From Deinococcus malanensis (lineage in GTDB: Bacteria; Deinococcota; Deinococci; Deinococcales; Deinococcaceae), in contig NZ_BMPP01000006.1 in the NCBI RefSeq assembly GCF_014647655.1, positions 134,371-198,370 of the forward strand: a DNA stretch of 64,000 bases, in the 5' to 3' direction. Both the position numbers and the translations under genes were made by a program. Positions within the stretch are counted from its first letter, which is position 1; each line of letters begins with the position of its first letter. Below are positions 48,222 to 57,965 of the stretch, in pieces. The notes below the pieces were generated by a model. That model had not been told where the DNA came from and did not search any database. It worked only from the letters and a program-made list of their open reading frames with translations.

Positions 48222-48260
48222 GAAAAAAAGAGGGGTGAGACCCGCAGGCCCCACCCCTCC
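48222..48260 (-). terminator. Intrinsic terminator after mdh
   Basis: On the minus strand GAGGGGTG (48259-48252) pairs with CACCCCTC (48237-48230) around a 14-nt loop and is followed by seven T. Confidence 0.85.
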
Positions 48261-48274
48261 TTAGCCCTGAGTGC

Positions 48275-49267
<993 letters not shown>

Positions 49268-49369
49268 GGGTATCCCTCCTGAGGATGCCATCTGTGTAAT
49301 GGCTGTTCGCCTCACAATACTGCCCCTGCCTCCCGGTCGACCGGGAGTTCCTGTCGAGGGAACAGGGTG

Positions 49370-50191
49370 TCAGATCGGCGCGTCGGGCATGAAGTTCGGC
49401 GCGCGCTTCTCCCGCAGGCTCGACAGCCCTTCACGCACGTCGGGTCCAGTAAAGCCCAGAAACTCCAGAGCGAGGCTGGCATCGAAGGTGGGACCCATGG
49501 CGCGCAGCCAGTTGTTCAGCGCGTACTTGGTCCAGCGCACGGCGGTGGGGCTGCCCGAGGCCAGGGTGCGGGCGACCTTCCAGGCCCGGTCGAGCAGCTG
49601 ATCGTCCTCGACGCACAGGCTGACCAGTCCGATACGCTCGGCCTCCTCGCCGCTGACCGGTTCGCCGGTCATCAGGTGGTATTTAGCCTTGTTCAGCCCG
49701 CACAGCAGCGGCCAGATGATCGCGGCGTGGTCGCCAGCCGCCACGCCCAGCCGCACGTGACCGTCCAGAATGCGGGCCGTTTTGGCCGCCACGCTCACGT
49801 CGGAGAGCAGCGCAACCGCTAACCCCGCGCCCACACAGGGCCCGTGAATGGCGCTGACGATGGGCTTGCCGCAGTTGATGACGTTGTACACCAAGTCACG
49901 CGCCTCACGCCAGACGCGGGCCAGCGCCGTGAAGTCCTGGCTCATCTCCTCGATCAGCTCGAAGTCACCACCCGAGGAAAATCCCCGGCCCTCGCCACGG
50001 ATCAGGACACAGCGCACCCCCTGCGCCGCGTCGATGTCCCGCCAGATGTAGGTCAGGGCGCGGTGGGCCTCGGCATTGACCGAGTTCAGGGTCCGCTCGT
50101 TGCGGATGACGATCTCCAGAATGCCGTCCTCGTGCAGCTGAAGATTGAGGCCGGGGTAGCGGTCGGGAGAGAGCAGGTCGGTGGCGTTCAT
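49370..50191 (-). CDS. Enoyl-CoA hydratase/isomerase family protein
   Basis: A 273-residue crotonase-fold enzyme. It has the oxyanion-hole strand [13 protein letters not shown] (residues ~68-80), and [19 protein letters not shown] as second oxyanion segment. One of the two catalytic Glu positions of classical hydratases is not obvious, so isomerase, hydratase or another crotonase reaction is possible. The product may belong to fatty acid or phenylacetate breakdown. It is a single gene. Confidence 0.85.
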   Translation of the reverse strand: MNATDLLSPDRYPGLNLQLHEDGILEIVIRNERTLNSVNAEAHRALTYIWRDIDAAQGVRCVLIRGEGRGFSSGGDFELIEEMSQDFTALARVWREARDLVYNVINCGKPIVSAIHGPCVGAGLAVALLSDVSVAAKTARILDGHVRLGVAAGDHAAIIWPLLCGLNKAKYHLMTGEPVSGEEAERIGLVSLCVEDDQLLDRAWKVARTLASGSPTAVRWTKYALNNWLRAMGPTFDASLALEFLGFTGPDVREGLSSLREKRAPNFMPDAPI

Positions 50192-50314
50192 GGTCTGAGG
50201 CTAACCTGCTCGCCCCACGTGGGTGTTCATGGCGACTTCAGGCGCAGCGCCAGTGCCTTCCACATTCGCCCGCCAACGTGTCTCCCGGTCCTCCTTGGCA
50301 CCACTGACATTGGA

Positions 50315-50491
50315 CTATGCTGCTGCGTGGACGATCACTTTGGGGCGTTCGTGGTACATCCCTTCCAGTACCTGAGTCGCGTTGGTTACGTGCAGTTCCC
50401 TGTGGGAAGGTGCGACCATATCCAGCAACAGCGACCGCGGCTTAGCGCCTTGACGGCGTCCACCGGTCAGCAGGAAGCGCGGCCCTCTCAC
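50315..50491 (-). pseudogene. Truncated rmlD-type dTDP-4-dehydrorhamnose reductase remnant
   Basis: Directly after the dehydratase gene, with GTG overlapping its stop codon (GTGA), a 58-codon frame encodes GPRFLLTGGRRQGAK ... DMVAPSHRELHVTNATQVLE, ending IVHAAA and a stop. This is the beginning of a RmlD-like reductase (TGGxxQxG, REL-DVT, RPxVIVHAAA); the full gene would be ~290 codons. Both the second half and part of the early alignment are lost. It shows that a larger sugar locus was trimmed here. Confidence 0.6.
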
Positions 50492-52311
50492 TGCACCCTC
50501 CCGAACTTGTTCTCGGGAATCAAACGGTTCAGCATCTGACGAACAGCTGCGTAATCGCCTCGCTCGGCATAGGTGCGCAGCGTCCGCACCGCCTGCCCGA
50601 TGCTTTGCGAATCGACCTGGCCTAGCTGCGCGCTGTAGATCTCGCTGTGGGTAGTTGCGCCCACGCCCTCGCCGCTGGTTAGGAGTTCCTCGTAAAGCTT
50701 TTCGCCTGGACGAATGCCGCTGTAGACCACGTCCACGTTGCGGGCACCGCTGAGGCGGATCACATCGTGCGCCAGGTCCGAGATCTTGACCGGGTCCCCC
50801 ATGTTCAGCACGTAGACCTTGCCGTTCTCGGCCAGGCCTCCCGCCTGAAGAACTAACCTCGCCGCCTCCGGGATGGTCATGAAATAACGCACCATCTCCG
50901 GATGCGTCACGGTGATGGGGCCACCAGCGCGAATCTGCGCCATGAAGGTCGGCACTACGCTGCCCCGGCTGCCCAGCACGTTGCCGAAGCGCACGGACAC
51001 AAACGCCTGCGTCTCGCGGGCACGGGCCGCGCCAGCAGAGACCACCATCTCCGCGACGCGCTTGGAAGCGCCCATCACGCTGGTCGGATTGACCGCCTTG
51101 TCGGTGGAAACGTTCACCAGACGGCCCACGCCGAATTCCAGACAAAGTTCAACCACATTCTGCGTGCCGACCACGTTATTGAGGATCGCCTCGGAGGGCG
51201 CCTCCTCCATCAGTGGCACGTGCTTATGGGCCGCCGCGTGAAAGACCACCTCGGGGCGGTAGCGCGCGAAAACGGCGCGCAGGCGGGCCTCGTCGCGGAC
51301 ATCCCCGATGAGGCCCACCTGCTCGATGTCGGGCCAGTTGCGGAGCAGCTCCTGCTGAATTCCGAAGATGCTGTTCTCGCCCCGCCCGAACAGCAGAATC
51401 TTGGCGGGGGCAAAGCTGACCAGTTGCCGCACCAGCTCGGAGCCGATGCTGCCGCCTGCTCCTGTTACCAGCACCACGCGGCCGCGCAGATACCCGGCAA
51501 TCTCCCCGGTGTTGAGCCGCACGGGCGGACGGCGCAGCAGGTCTTCGAGATTCACGTCACGAATCTGCTGGAGGTTCACGTCGCCCGACAGGATCTCGAA
51601 GACGCCGGGAATGATGCGGTAGCGCAGCCCCGCGTCGCGCGCGAGGTCGACCACCCGGCGTACGAAGTCTCCGGTGGCCGACGGCACGGCGATCAGAATT
51701 TCCTGCGCGTCCTCGCGGCGGGCCACCTCGACCAGCTCGTCCACCCGACCGAACACCGGCAGCCCCAGCACCCGCTTACGGGTCTTACCCGGCCCATCGT
51801 CCAGAAAGCCGATGGGTTCCAGGCCTGCCTCGGGGTGGCGCTGCATCTCGCGGGCGATCAGCGTGCCTGCCTCGCCCGCCCCCACGATCAGCACACGCTG
51901 GCGTTGCGGCCCGGCCCGAAGTCGGACCCGCTCGCTCGCCAGACGGGCGGCCAGGCGCACCCCCCCCATCAGCACGAAGCCCAGCACGCCCGCCAGTACC
52001 GGCACGCTGCGCGGCAGTTGCAGCCACGTCTGGAAGATGAAGCCCAGGGCGAACATGACCAGCGTGGCGAGCGCTGCAGCCCGTGCCAGCACGTTCAGGT
52101 CAAGAATGCCCACCCGCTGCCAGGTCTGGCGATGCAGACCGTAGCGGGCTTCAAGTGCAACCATTACCAGCACGCTGAGCAGCAGATAGCCCCAGACATT
52201 GACCGGAATGCCCACGGTGATCAGGCCCGGCTTGCGAAAGGCGTAGGCGAGTAGGCCCGACGCGCCCCACAGAGCAAGGTCAAGCAGGAACTTGGAGGCG
52301 GTTAGATTCAT
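50488..52311 (-). CDS. Nucleotide-sugar 4,6-dehydratase, membrane type (CapD/PglF-like)
   Basis: A 607-residue protein of the WbpM/PglF/CapD group. It starts with four membrane helices (residues ~1-125), then a first Rossmann domain (VLIVGAGEAGTLIAREM), then the catalytic SDR domain (VTGAGGSIGSELVRQL, FHAAAHKHVPLMEE, STDKAVNPTSVMGASKR). The Met in MGASKR replaces the Tyr of ordinary SDRs, as known for this subgroup. It would convert UDP-GlcNAc to the 4-keto-6-deoxy sugar, first step to diacetamido sugars such as bacillosamine. It is followed 5 bp upstream in the transcript by the aminotransferase, which fits that pathway. Confidence 0.88.
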   Translation of the reverse strand: MNLTASKFLLDLALWGASGLLAYAFRKPGLITVGIPVNVWGYLLLSVLVMVALEARYGLHRQTWQRVGILDLNVLARAAALATLVMFALGFIFQTWLQLPRSVPVLAGVLGFVLMGGVRLAARLASERVRLRAGPQRQRVLIVGAGEAGTLIAREMQRHPEAGLEPIGFLDDGPGKTRKRVLGLPVFGRVDELVEVARREDAQEILIAVPSATGDFVRRVVDLARDAGLRYRIIPGVFEILSGDVNLQQIRDVNLEDLLRRPPVRLNTGEIAGYLRGRVVLVTGAGGSIGSELVRQLVSFAPAKILLFGRGENSIFGIQQELLRNWPDIEQVGLIGDVRDEARLRAVFARYRPEVVFHAAAHKHVPLMEEAPSEAILNNVVGTQNVVELCLEFGVGRLVNVSTDKAVNPTSVMGASKRVAEMVVSAGAARARETQAFVSVRFGNVLGSRGSVVPTFMAQIRAGGPITVTHPEMVRYFMTIPEAARLVLQAGGLAENGKVYVLNMGDPVKISDLAHDVIRLSGARNVDVVYSGIRPGEKLYEELLTSGEGVGATTHSEIYSAQLGQVDSQSIGQAVRTLRTYAERGDYAAVRQMLNRLIPENKFGRVQ

Positions 52312-52315
52312 ACGT

Positions 52316-53533
52316 TCAGTTCTGCTGCGCCTGGGCCAGCACGCTGTCCACGACGTCGGCCACCCGCTCCATATCCTCTAGTGTGAGGGTCGGGTGGACC
52401 AGGAACATCAGGGAGGTCTCACCCAGATCCCTGGCGACCGGCAGTCGCTCGGATGGACCGTATCCGGCGTCCTGAAAAGCTTTTTCCAGATAGATCTCCG
52501 AGCAGGAGCCGCTGAAGCAGGGCACCCCTTCGGTGCTGATGGCATTCATAATCCGGTCGCGGTCCCAGCCCTCCCGCAAGTGTTCGGGCCGCACGAACAC
52601 GTAGTACTTGTAATACGAGTGATGCACGTCCTGGTCCGGGAGCGTCAGGCGCAACGCCGGGTAACGGGAAAAACGCTCGGTCAGGACAGCGGCGTTCGCA
52701 CGGCGCCGCAAGATCCACTCGGGCAACTTCCGCAGTTGCAACCGTCCAATGGCTGCCTGGACCTCCAGCATCCGCCAGTTGGTGCCAAACGACTCGTGCA
52801 GCCAGCGAAAGCCCGGGGGATGCTCGCGTTCATACACGGCGTCGTAGCTCTTGCCGTGGTCCTTATAGGCCCAGGCCTTCTTCCAAACCTCGGTATCGTT
52901 CAGCGCGAGCAGGCCGCCCTCGCCTCCGGTGGTAATGATCTTGTCCTGGCAGAAGGAGAAGGCTCCGGCATGCCCGATGCTTCCGACTGGGCGGCCCTTG
53001 TAGTAAGCCCCGTGCGCCTGCGCGCAGTCCTCGATGACCACAAGGTCATGCTCACGAGCCAGTTTCATGATGGGGTCCATGTCGCAGGGCCAACCCGCCA
53101 GATGCACGGCGATGATGGCCCGGGTCCTCGGCGTGATAAGCGGCCGAATGGTTTCGGCCGTCATGTTCTGGGAGCCGGGGTCCACGTCCGCGATCACCGG
53201 CACGCAGCCGCGCATCACCGCTGCGCTCGCTGAGGCGATGAAGGTTCGGCTGGTTGTAATAACCTCATCCCCCTCCCCTATTCCAAAGGCATACAGCGCC
53301 AGTTCGAGGGCCAGCGTGCCGTTGTGCAGCGCGATAGCGTGCCGCACGCCCAGATACTCGGCGTACTCGCGCTCGAACTCGCGCGCCTCACTGCCGGTCC
53401 AGTAATTGACCTTGCCAGACATGAGAACGTCGGTGACCGCGTGGACCTCATCAGCTTCGAAAACGGGCCAGCCGGGAAAAGCGGCGGGCTGGGTGGAAGG
53501 AGGGGATGTTGTGAAAATATTCGTCATTGTCAT
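52316..53533 (-). CDS. DegT/DnrJ/EryC1 sugar aminotransferase (PglE-like)
   Basis: A 405-residue PLP enzyme that puts an amino group on a keto sugar, probably the product of the dehydratase encoded next to it. It has NGTLALELALYAFGIGEGDE, the Asp in VIEDCAQAHGA, and the PLP lysine in SFCQDKIITTGGEGG. The two genes are 4 bp apart and co-transcribed. An alternative role in another deoxy-amino sugar is possible. Two 19-bp direct repeats lie upstream. Confidence 0.88.
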   Translation of the reverse strand: MTMTNIFTTSPPSTQPAAFPGWPVFEADEVHAVTDVLMSGKVNYWTGSEAREFEREYAEYLGVRHAIALHNGTLALELALYAFGIGEGDEVITTSRTFIASASAAVMRGCVPVIADVDPGSQNMTAETIRPLITPRTRAIIAVHLAGWPCDMDPIMKLAREHDLVVIEDCAQAHGAYYKGRPVGSIGHAGAFSFCQDKIITTGGEGGLLALNDTEVWKKAWAYKDHGKSYDAVYEREHPPGFRWLHESFGTNWRMLEVQAAIGRLQLRKLPEWILRRRANAAVLTERFSRYPALRLTLPDQDVHHSYYKYYVFVRPEHLREGWDRDRIMNAISTEGVPCFSGSCSEIYLEKAFQDAGYGPSERLPVARDLGETSLMFLVHPTLTLEDMERVADVVDSVLAQAQQN

Positions 53534-53580
53534 CTCCGGGGAGAGGCATGATCCCCATTACAGGAGACCTGCACAATGCT

Positions 53581-53621
53581 CTTAGTATCCCCCATCAAGG
53601 CGCTTAGTATCCCCCATCAAG
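53581..53621 (-). promoter_or_regulatory. Two 19-bp direct repeats upstream of the aminotransferase operon
   Basis: CTTAGTATCCCCCATCAAG occurs at 53581-53599 and again at 53603-53621 (period 22 bp, two helix turns). It lies about 50 bp upstream of the aminotransferase start and 160 bp before the divergent GT gene, where a regulator binding twice on one DNA face could act on both. Confidence 0.55.
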
Positions 53622-53779
53622 CCAGGGATTTCTGACAACCTGTTCACAAGTAAGCCTGTACCACACAGACGAGGCTTCATCTTGCACTCACAGGATTGTA
53701 AGGTCAGGATTGATTGTGGGTGGAAATGAACCAGCATATGGCACTTGATGACAGGCCCCGCGCTACTCTCACACAAAAC

Positions 53780-54868
53780 ATGAACAGGATTTCAATCGTC
53801 ATCTACAACATCACGCCGCCCGGAGGGGTCGAGCGGGCGGCGGTCAACCTCGCCAACAGCCTCGCGGACACCTTCGAGGTCAACATCGTCAGCCTCTACA
53901 GCAAACAGGGCCAGCCCTTCTACCCGCTAGATGGGCGTGTGACGATCACGCACCTGGGCGTGCCATTCACCCCCGGCCTGCGCCACTACGCCCGCCAGAA
54001 CGCCCGTAGCCTCAAAGCCCTGCGCTCTCGTCTGACCTTTACCTCGGACACCACTACACTGGGGATGAGCGTCAATCCAAACGTTCTGCTGGCGCTACTC
54101 AAGGCAGTTGGGACGCCGGGGCGGTTTATCGGGTGCGAGCACCTGAACTACAAGGACGCACCCCGCATCGCCCAAGTGCTGCGACGCTTCGCCTATTCCC
54201 AACTAGATGACGTGGTGGTGCTCACTGAGGCGGAGCAGCAAATCTTTCAACGGCGGCTGGGCCTGACCCCGTTCGTGATCCCCAACCAAGTGCCTTTCTT
54301 ACCTGCCGAGCCTGCCCTGCTGACCGCTAAGCGGCTGATCGCGGTGGGGCGCTACGTCCCCTTGAAGGGATTCGACCGCCTGATCGAGGCGCTGGCTCCG
54401 GTCCTACGCGAGTTCCCAGACTGGACGCTGGACCTGTACGGAAAGGGCGAGCAGGAGGCTGACCTGAGGCACCTGGTCCTGCGCGAGGGGCTGGACAACG
54501 TCCAGCTGTGCCCACCCATACGGGAGATTGAGCAGGCGTACCTGACTTCGTCGGTGTTCCTGATGCCCTCACACTATGAATCATTCGGCATGGTCATCAT
54601 TGAGGCGCAGGCGTGTGGGCTGCCTGTGGTGGCCTACAACGTGCCGCATGGCCCGCGGACCATCCTGAGCGGGGGTGGTGGGGTGTTGGTCCCAGATGGG
54701 GACGCGCACAGGTTCGCTCAGGCGGTCCGCACCCTGATGCTGGACCGTGAGCTGCGCGAGCGGATGGGGACCGAGGCGCGGCAGAACGCCCTGAGGTTCG
54801 ACCCGGCGGTCATCCGGCAGCAGTGGCTCGACTTGCTCGGCGCCCTTCCGCTTTCAAGCCGATTGTAG
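53780..54868 (+). CDS. GT4-family glycosyltransferase in the polysaccharide locus
   Basis: A 362-residue retaining glycosyltransferase. The N-terminus has IVIYNITPPGGVERAAVNLA and the C-terminal donor site has AVGRYVPLKGFDRLIEAL, LYGKGEQEADL, and SHYESFGMVIIEAQACGLP with the E-x7-E motif. It probably adds one sugar to a lipid-linked oligosaccharide. TACTCT 10 nt upstream of the ATG supports this start over the longer frame. It heads a plus-strand transcript that continues with the polymerase-like gene. Confidence 0.87.
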   Translation: MNRISIVIYNITPPGGVERAAVNLANSLADTFEVNIVSLYSKQGQPFYPLDGRVTITHLGVPFTPGLRHYARQNARSLKALRSRLTFTSDTTTLGMSVNPNVLLALLKAVGTPGRFIGCEHLNYKDAPRIAQVLRRFAYSQLDDVVVLTEAEQQIFQRRLGLTPFVIPNQVPFLPAEPALLTAKRLIAVGRYVPLKGFDRLIEALAPVLREFPDWTLDLYGKGEQEADLRHLVLREGLDNVQLCPPIREIEQAYLTSSVFLMPSHYESFGMVIIEAQACGLPVVAYNVPHGPRTILSGGGGVLVPDGDAHRFAQAVRTLMLDRELRERMGTEARQNALRFDPAVIRQQWLDLLGALPLSSRL

Positions 54869-54879
54869 TTCAGGAGCCC

Positions 54880-54885
54880 TATAGT
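54880..54885 (+). promoter_or_regulatory. -10 element TATAGT before the ligase/polymerase gene
   Basis: TATAGT ends 7 nt before the GTG at 54893 and gives this gene its own leaderless start although the preceding GT gene ends just before it. Confidence 0.5.
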
Positions 54886-54892
54886 CCTGGGC

Positions 54893-56416
54893 GTGTCTGC
54901 CCCCATAGCTGCCGAAGCCTCTCCTCCCCGCTGGACCCGATTCTGGCTGACGTTGCTGGCACCCCTCTACGTCATCTCTCCCCTCGCCCTGCTGGCCCTG
55001 CCTTCCCTGCGCCGCCTCCCCCGGGCGGCCTGGATACTCCTGGCCTTTTACGCGGTGAGTCAACAGCTTCCGGCGCTGCTCAGTCCGTCGCCTGTGGAGG
55101 CGAGTCTGCTGGCGCTGGCCCGCACGCTGCTGATCGCCGGACTGATCGGAGTCGGTATCTTGCTTAGGCGGTCCGACCGGCTGATGCCGCTGGGGCTGGG
55201 CCTGCTGGCCGTATTCGCGACCGCCGTGGCGGTGACGCTCGTCAGTGGCTTGCCCCTGCTGGGGCAACGGCTCTCTCACCCGTACATGACGTCCATCACC
55301 CTGGGTCTCGCGGGAGCGTGCAGCCTGTGGCTGGGCCTGTTCGGCAGCGGCAGGAAGGCCTGGCGTCTGCTGCTGGGGGCAGCAGGTGTAGCGATCCTGC
55401 TGTTCTCGGCCAGCCGCGCGCCGCTGCTGGCAGCCCTGGTGGGGGCCGGGGTCGGGGTCCTGATCCGGGCCGAACGGCGGTTGGCCCTGGTGGCCGGGGG
55501 AGTACTGGCCGCCTTAAGTGGAGTGGTCCTGCTAGGCCTTCGCAACGGCGATGAACTCGCAAGGCGCCTTCTCGACTTCGAAACGAATGGCCGTGATCTG
55601 GTGTGGGCCAATACCCTCTCTGTCATCCAGAGCGCCCCACTGAGCGGAGTCGGCTCCTACCTGCTGGGCCGGTACCTGCAACCACCCAGCGCATACTGCG
55701 AACTCTGGATCGGTCCGAACGGCACCTTGGCCTGTCCCGATTGGGTCCGAAACCTGGGAAGCCCCTGGCTGATTGCTCACAATGGAGTCCTCCAGCAACT
55801 GGCCGAGACTGGGCCGCTGGGCGTGCTGGGCCTGTTCGCGCTGCTGGGTGCCGTAGTCTGGACGGCTCTGCGCCTCAAGGACGCGCTGAGCAGCGCCGTG
55901 TTAATCGGCCTGCTGATCGCCACCGCTTCAGACAACACCCTGCTGGTCCCCAGTCCCTTTTTCGGGGAACTCTTCTGGATCGTCGCAGGGATCCAACTGG
56001 CCCGCGTCGAAACCTTCCGCCCGGCTCAGGGACTGGTCGGCGGTGTGGCGCTGGCAGTGCTGGCCTTTCCTGTCTGGTCCGCCGCCCTTGCTCCCAGGTC
56101 CGATTTCGCGGGCACCCTTCTGTTCTTCCGGGCACCAGCTCTGGTTGAGAGCAGCCGCGACTACACGGTCTACAGCAGCTGGGTCCTGCCGCCTGGAGAG
56201 CGGTACCGGCTGGTACTGCGCAGTTGCACCCAGGGCTGTTCAGTCGTGAATGTCACCACCCTGGACACCACCGAGCGGCCGCAACGCAATCTGAGTCTAT
56301 CGGGAGATATCCGGAATGTGCCCGAACAGCATCTACAACTCCAGCTTTACCCAGCACGCGCCGGGGCTAGCGCCGTTTCCCTGGCGACCTACGAATGGAC
56401 GGTCAGCCTCCGATGA
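54893..56416 (+). CDS. O-antigen ligase/Wzy-type membrane protein
   Basis: A 507-residue polytopic protein with about ten helices in its first 390 residues. The large outer loop has LDFETNGRDLVWANTL, APLSGVGSYLLGRYLQ and WLIAHNGVLQQLAETGPLGV, the arrangement of the PF04932 (Wzy_C) ligase and polymerase family. The last ~100 residues are a soluble domain after the final helix, unusual for the family, with Cys pairs in RSCTQGCS. It would polymerise or transfer lipid-linked glycan at the outer face of the membrane. It overlaps the next gene by 4 bp. Confidence 0.85.
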   Translation: MSAPIAAEASPPRWTRFWLTLLAPLYVISPLALLALPSLRRLPRAAWILLAFYAVSQQLPALLSPSPVEASLLALARTLLIAGLIGVGILLRRSDRLMPLGLGLLAVFATAVAVTLVSGLPLLGQRLSHPYMTSITLGLAGACSLWLGLFGSGRKAWRLLLGAAGVAILLFSASRAPLLAALVGAGVGVLIRAERRLALVAGGVLAALSGVVLLGLRNGDELARRLLDFETNGRDLVWANTLSVIQSAPLSGVGSYLLGRYLQPPSAYCELWIGPNGTLACPDWVRNLGSPWLIAHNGVLQQLAETGPLGVLGLFALLGAVVWTALRLKDALSSAVLIGLLIATASDNTLLVPSPFFGELFWIVAGIQLARVETFRPAQGLVGGVALAVLAFPVWSAALAPRSDFAGTLLFFRAPALVESSRDYTVYSSWVLPPGERYRLVLRSCTQGCSVVNVTTLDTTERPQRNLSLSGDIRNVPEQHLQLQLYPARAGASAVSLATYEWTVSLR

Positions 56417-57237
56417 CGCGCCTCACCGGATCTCTTGCCGCTGGCCTACCGCTTGTAGCCCTGACGGCGCTGTTGACCTGGCAAGCCCAGCGCCTTCCCC
56501 TGCAAGGCCAGCCCCTTCAATCGGATACGTCGTCGCTGGAGTGCACAACCCGCGCCAGATTCGATCTGGGGTTTCCCACCACTACTCCCCCACAACCGCT
56601 GCCGGACCAGGCTTACAGCTTCATGGGGAACGCCTGGCTGACCACGGACGTCTGTACTCCCGGCACTCTGCGCCTCACCGCTGAAGGTCAGGAGGCCGGC
56701 GGTGAGGCGCCACGCCTGGAAGTCGCGCTCAACTCGCGGGTCATCTGGGAGGGCGAGTTCACGCAGCGGCGCGAGGTGAGTATCCCCGTGCCCAGCGCGG
56801 GGCACCTCACGCTGGGGTATTTCAACGACTACTACAGGTCGGAATACCGCAGCGCCCTGCTTCAAGAATTGAAGTTTGAGGCACCGGTCTGCAGAACCTT
56901 CCAGGTAAGCGTGCCAGAGGATGCTGGGGGCGTCTGGGACCCAGGCAGCCGGTCGGTCGGTTGGCTGTTTGCTCCCCCTATCACCCTTAAGCCCTGCGGC
57001 GCTGGAACCTTGTCGCTGCGTGCCAGTGGACAGGCCGGAGGCGAAGCTTTCGCGACCCTCGCCTTCACGCAGGGAGGCCATGAACTCCTCCGGGCTAGGC
57101 TGGGAGGCCAGCCCCGGAATCTGACCTTGGATGTGGGTGCAACACCGGTCCAAGTGCGGATCGTCAACCCGTATTTCAAGGAACTCGGGGACCGTAACCT
57201 ATATCTGAGGACATTGAAATTCGTGCCAGAACGGTAG
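56413..57237 (+). CDS. Secreted protein with two CBM60-like repeats
   Basis: A 274-residue exported protein (N-terminal hydrophobic segment LPLVALTALLTW). Residues ~80-160 and ~195-274 are related to each other: each starts with Cys and GTLxLxAxGQ, then AGGEA, and ends with a F/VN-x-Y... RxLxLxxLKF pattern. The layout recalls CBM36/CBM60 calcium-dependent carbohydrate-binding modules. It is coupled to the ligase-like gene (ATGA overlap), so it may bind the same polysaccharide as that enzyme handles. No catalytic domain is present. Family match is by eye. Confidence 0.7.
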   Translation: MTRLTGSLAAGLPLVALTALLTWQAQRLPLQGQPLQSDTSSLECTTRARFDLGFPTTTPPQPLPDQAYSFMGNAWLTTDVCTPGTLRLTAEGQEAGGEAPRLEVALNSRVIWEGEFTQRREVSIPVPSAGHLTLGYFNDYYRSEYRSALLQELKFEAPVCRTFQVSVPEDAGGVWDPGSRSVGWLFAPPITLKPCGAGTLSLRASGQAGGEAFATLAFTQGGHELLRARLGGQPRNLTLDVGATPVQVRIVNPYFKELGDRNLYLRTLKFVPER

Positions 57238-57320
57238 ACTCTCCCGGTTTACCAAGCCTGGGGACACAGGCAGCTCAGCCTCACAGCCTCAGGGCTCCGG
57301 CTCGCTCGGCCACAGCCCTC

Positions 57321-57965
57321 TTACACCATGTACCATCCAGCCTTCCGCTCCTTAATAACCTTGGCGGGAATACCAACAGCGGTTACATTAGCAGGGAGAT
57401 CAAATACTATGGTCGCCCCTGCGCCCAAGATTGACCATTTCCCCACTCGTACACCTGGAACAAAAGTAGAGGCCACACCAGCGAACACGCCTTCATCCAG
57501 CCTGACATTACCAGCCAGGCGCACTCCCGGCGCTGCATGCACGAAATCGGATAACACACAATCATGGTCCACACTTGCGCATGTGTTCACGATTGCATGA
57601 CAACCTATGCGCACGTCCGGCTGGATGACACTTCCTGCTAGCACCACTGTGCCATATCCCAGTCTCACAGTTGAATCAATCCATGCGCTCGGGTGAACCA
57701 AGGTAGCCCAGCTCACCCGTTTAAATCTAGACACAATTTTTCTTCTTACTAGATTGTCTCCGATAGCAACAATCGCACGTGTGTGTGGGTCGTCATGGAT
57801 TTGATCAATCTTTCCAACTACGGGATGGCCTAATACGTACCGTGGCGCAGCATGTGAGTCATCGAATACACCGCCTATCTTTAAACCCATAGCCTCTGCC
57901 GTACTAATGACAACTTTGGCATGGCCTCCAGCCCCAATTACATGCAGGCTTGTATGGACACTCAA
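57321..57965 (-). CDS. Sugar O/N-acetyltransferase, NeuD/PglD-like
   Basis: A 214-residue trimeric left-handed beta-helix enzyme. The N-terminal part (LHVIGAGGHAKVVISTAEAM) is the PglD-N nucleotide-sugar domain; the rest is hexapeptide repeats with the catalytic His in CASVDHDCVLSDF. In Campylobacter, PglD acetylates the 4-amino sugar made by PglF and PglE; the same three enzymes occur here. Its start overlaps the stop of the GT4-PglC gene by 4 bp. The base composition is lower in GC than the neighbours, suggesting acquisition. Confidence 0.85.
   Translation of the reverse strand: MSVHTSLHVIGAGGHAKVVISTAEAMGLKIGGVFDDSHAAPRYVLGHPVVGKIDQIHDDPHTRAIVAIGDNLVRRKIVSRFKRVSWATLVHPSAWIDSTVRLGYGTVVLAGSVIQPDVRIGCHAIVNTCASVDHDCVLSDFVHAAPGVRLAGNVRLDEGVFAGVASTFVPGVRVGKWSILGAGATIVFDLPANVTAVGIPAKVIKERKAGWYMV

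Noticed and set aside
50315..51145. 276-codon minus-strand frame as a single gene
   Set aside because: Most of it overlaps the dehydratase gene in another frame. Only its last 58 codons, past the dehydratase stop, resemble a protein (rmlD remnant).
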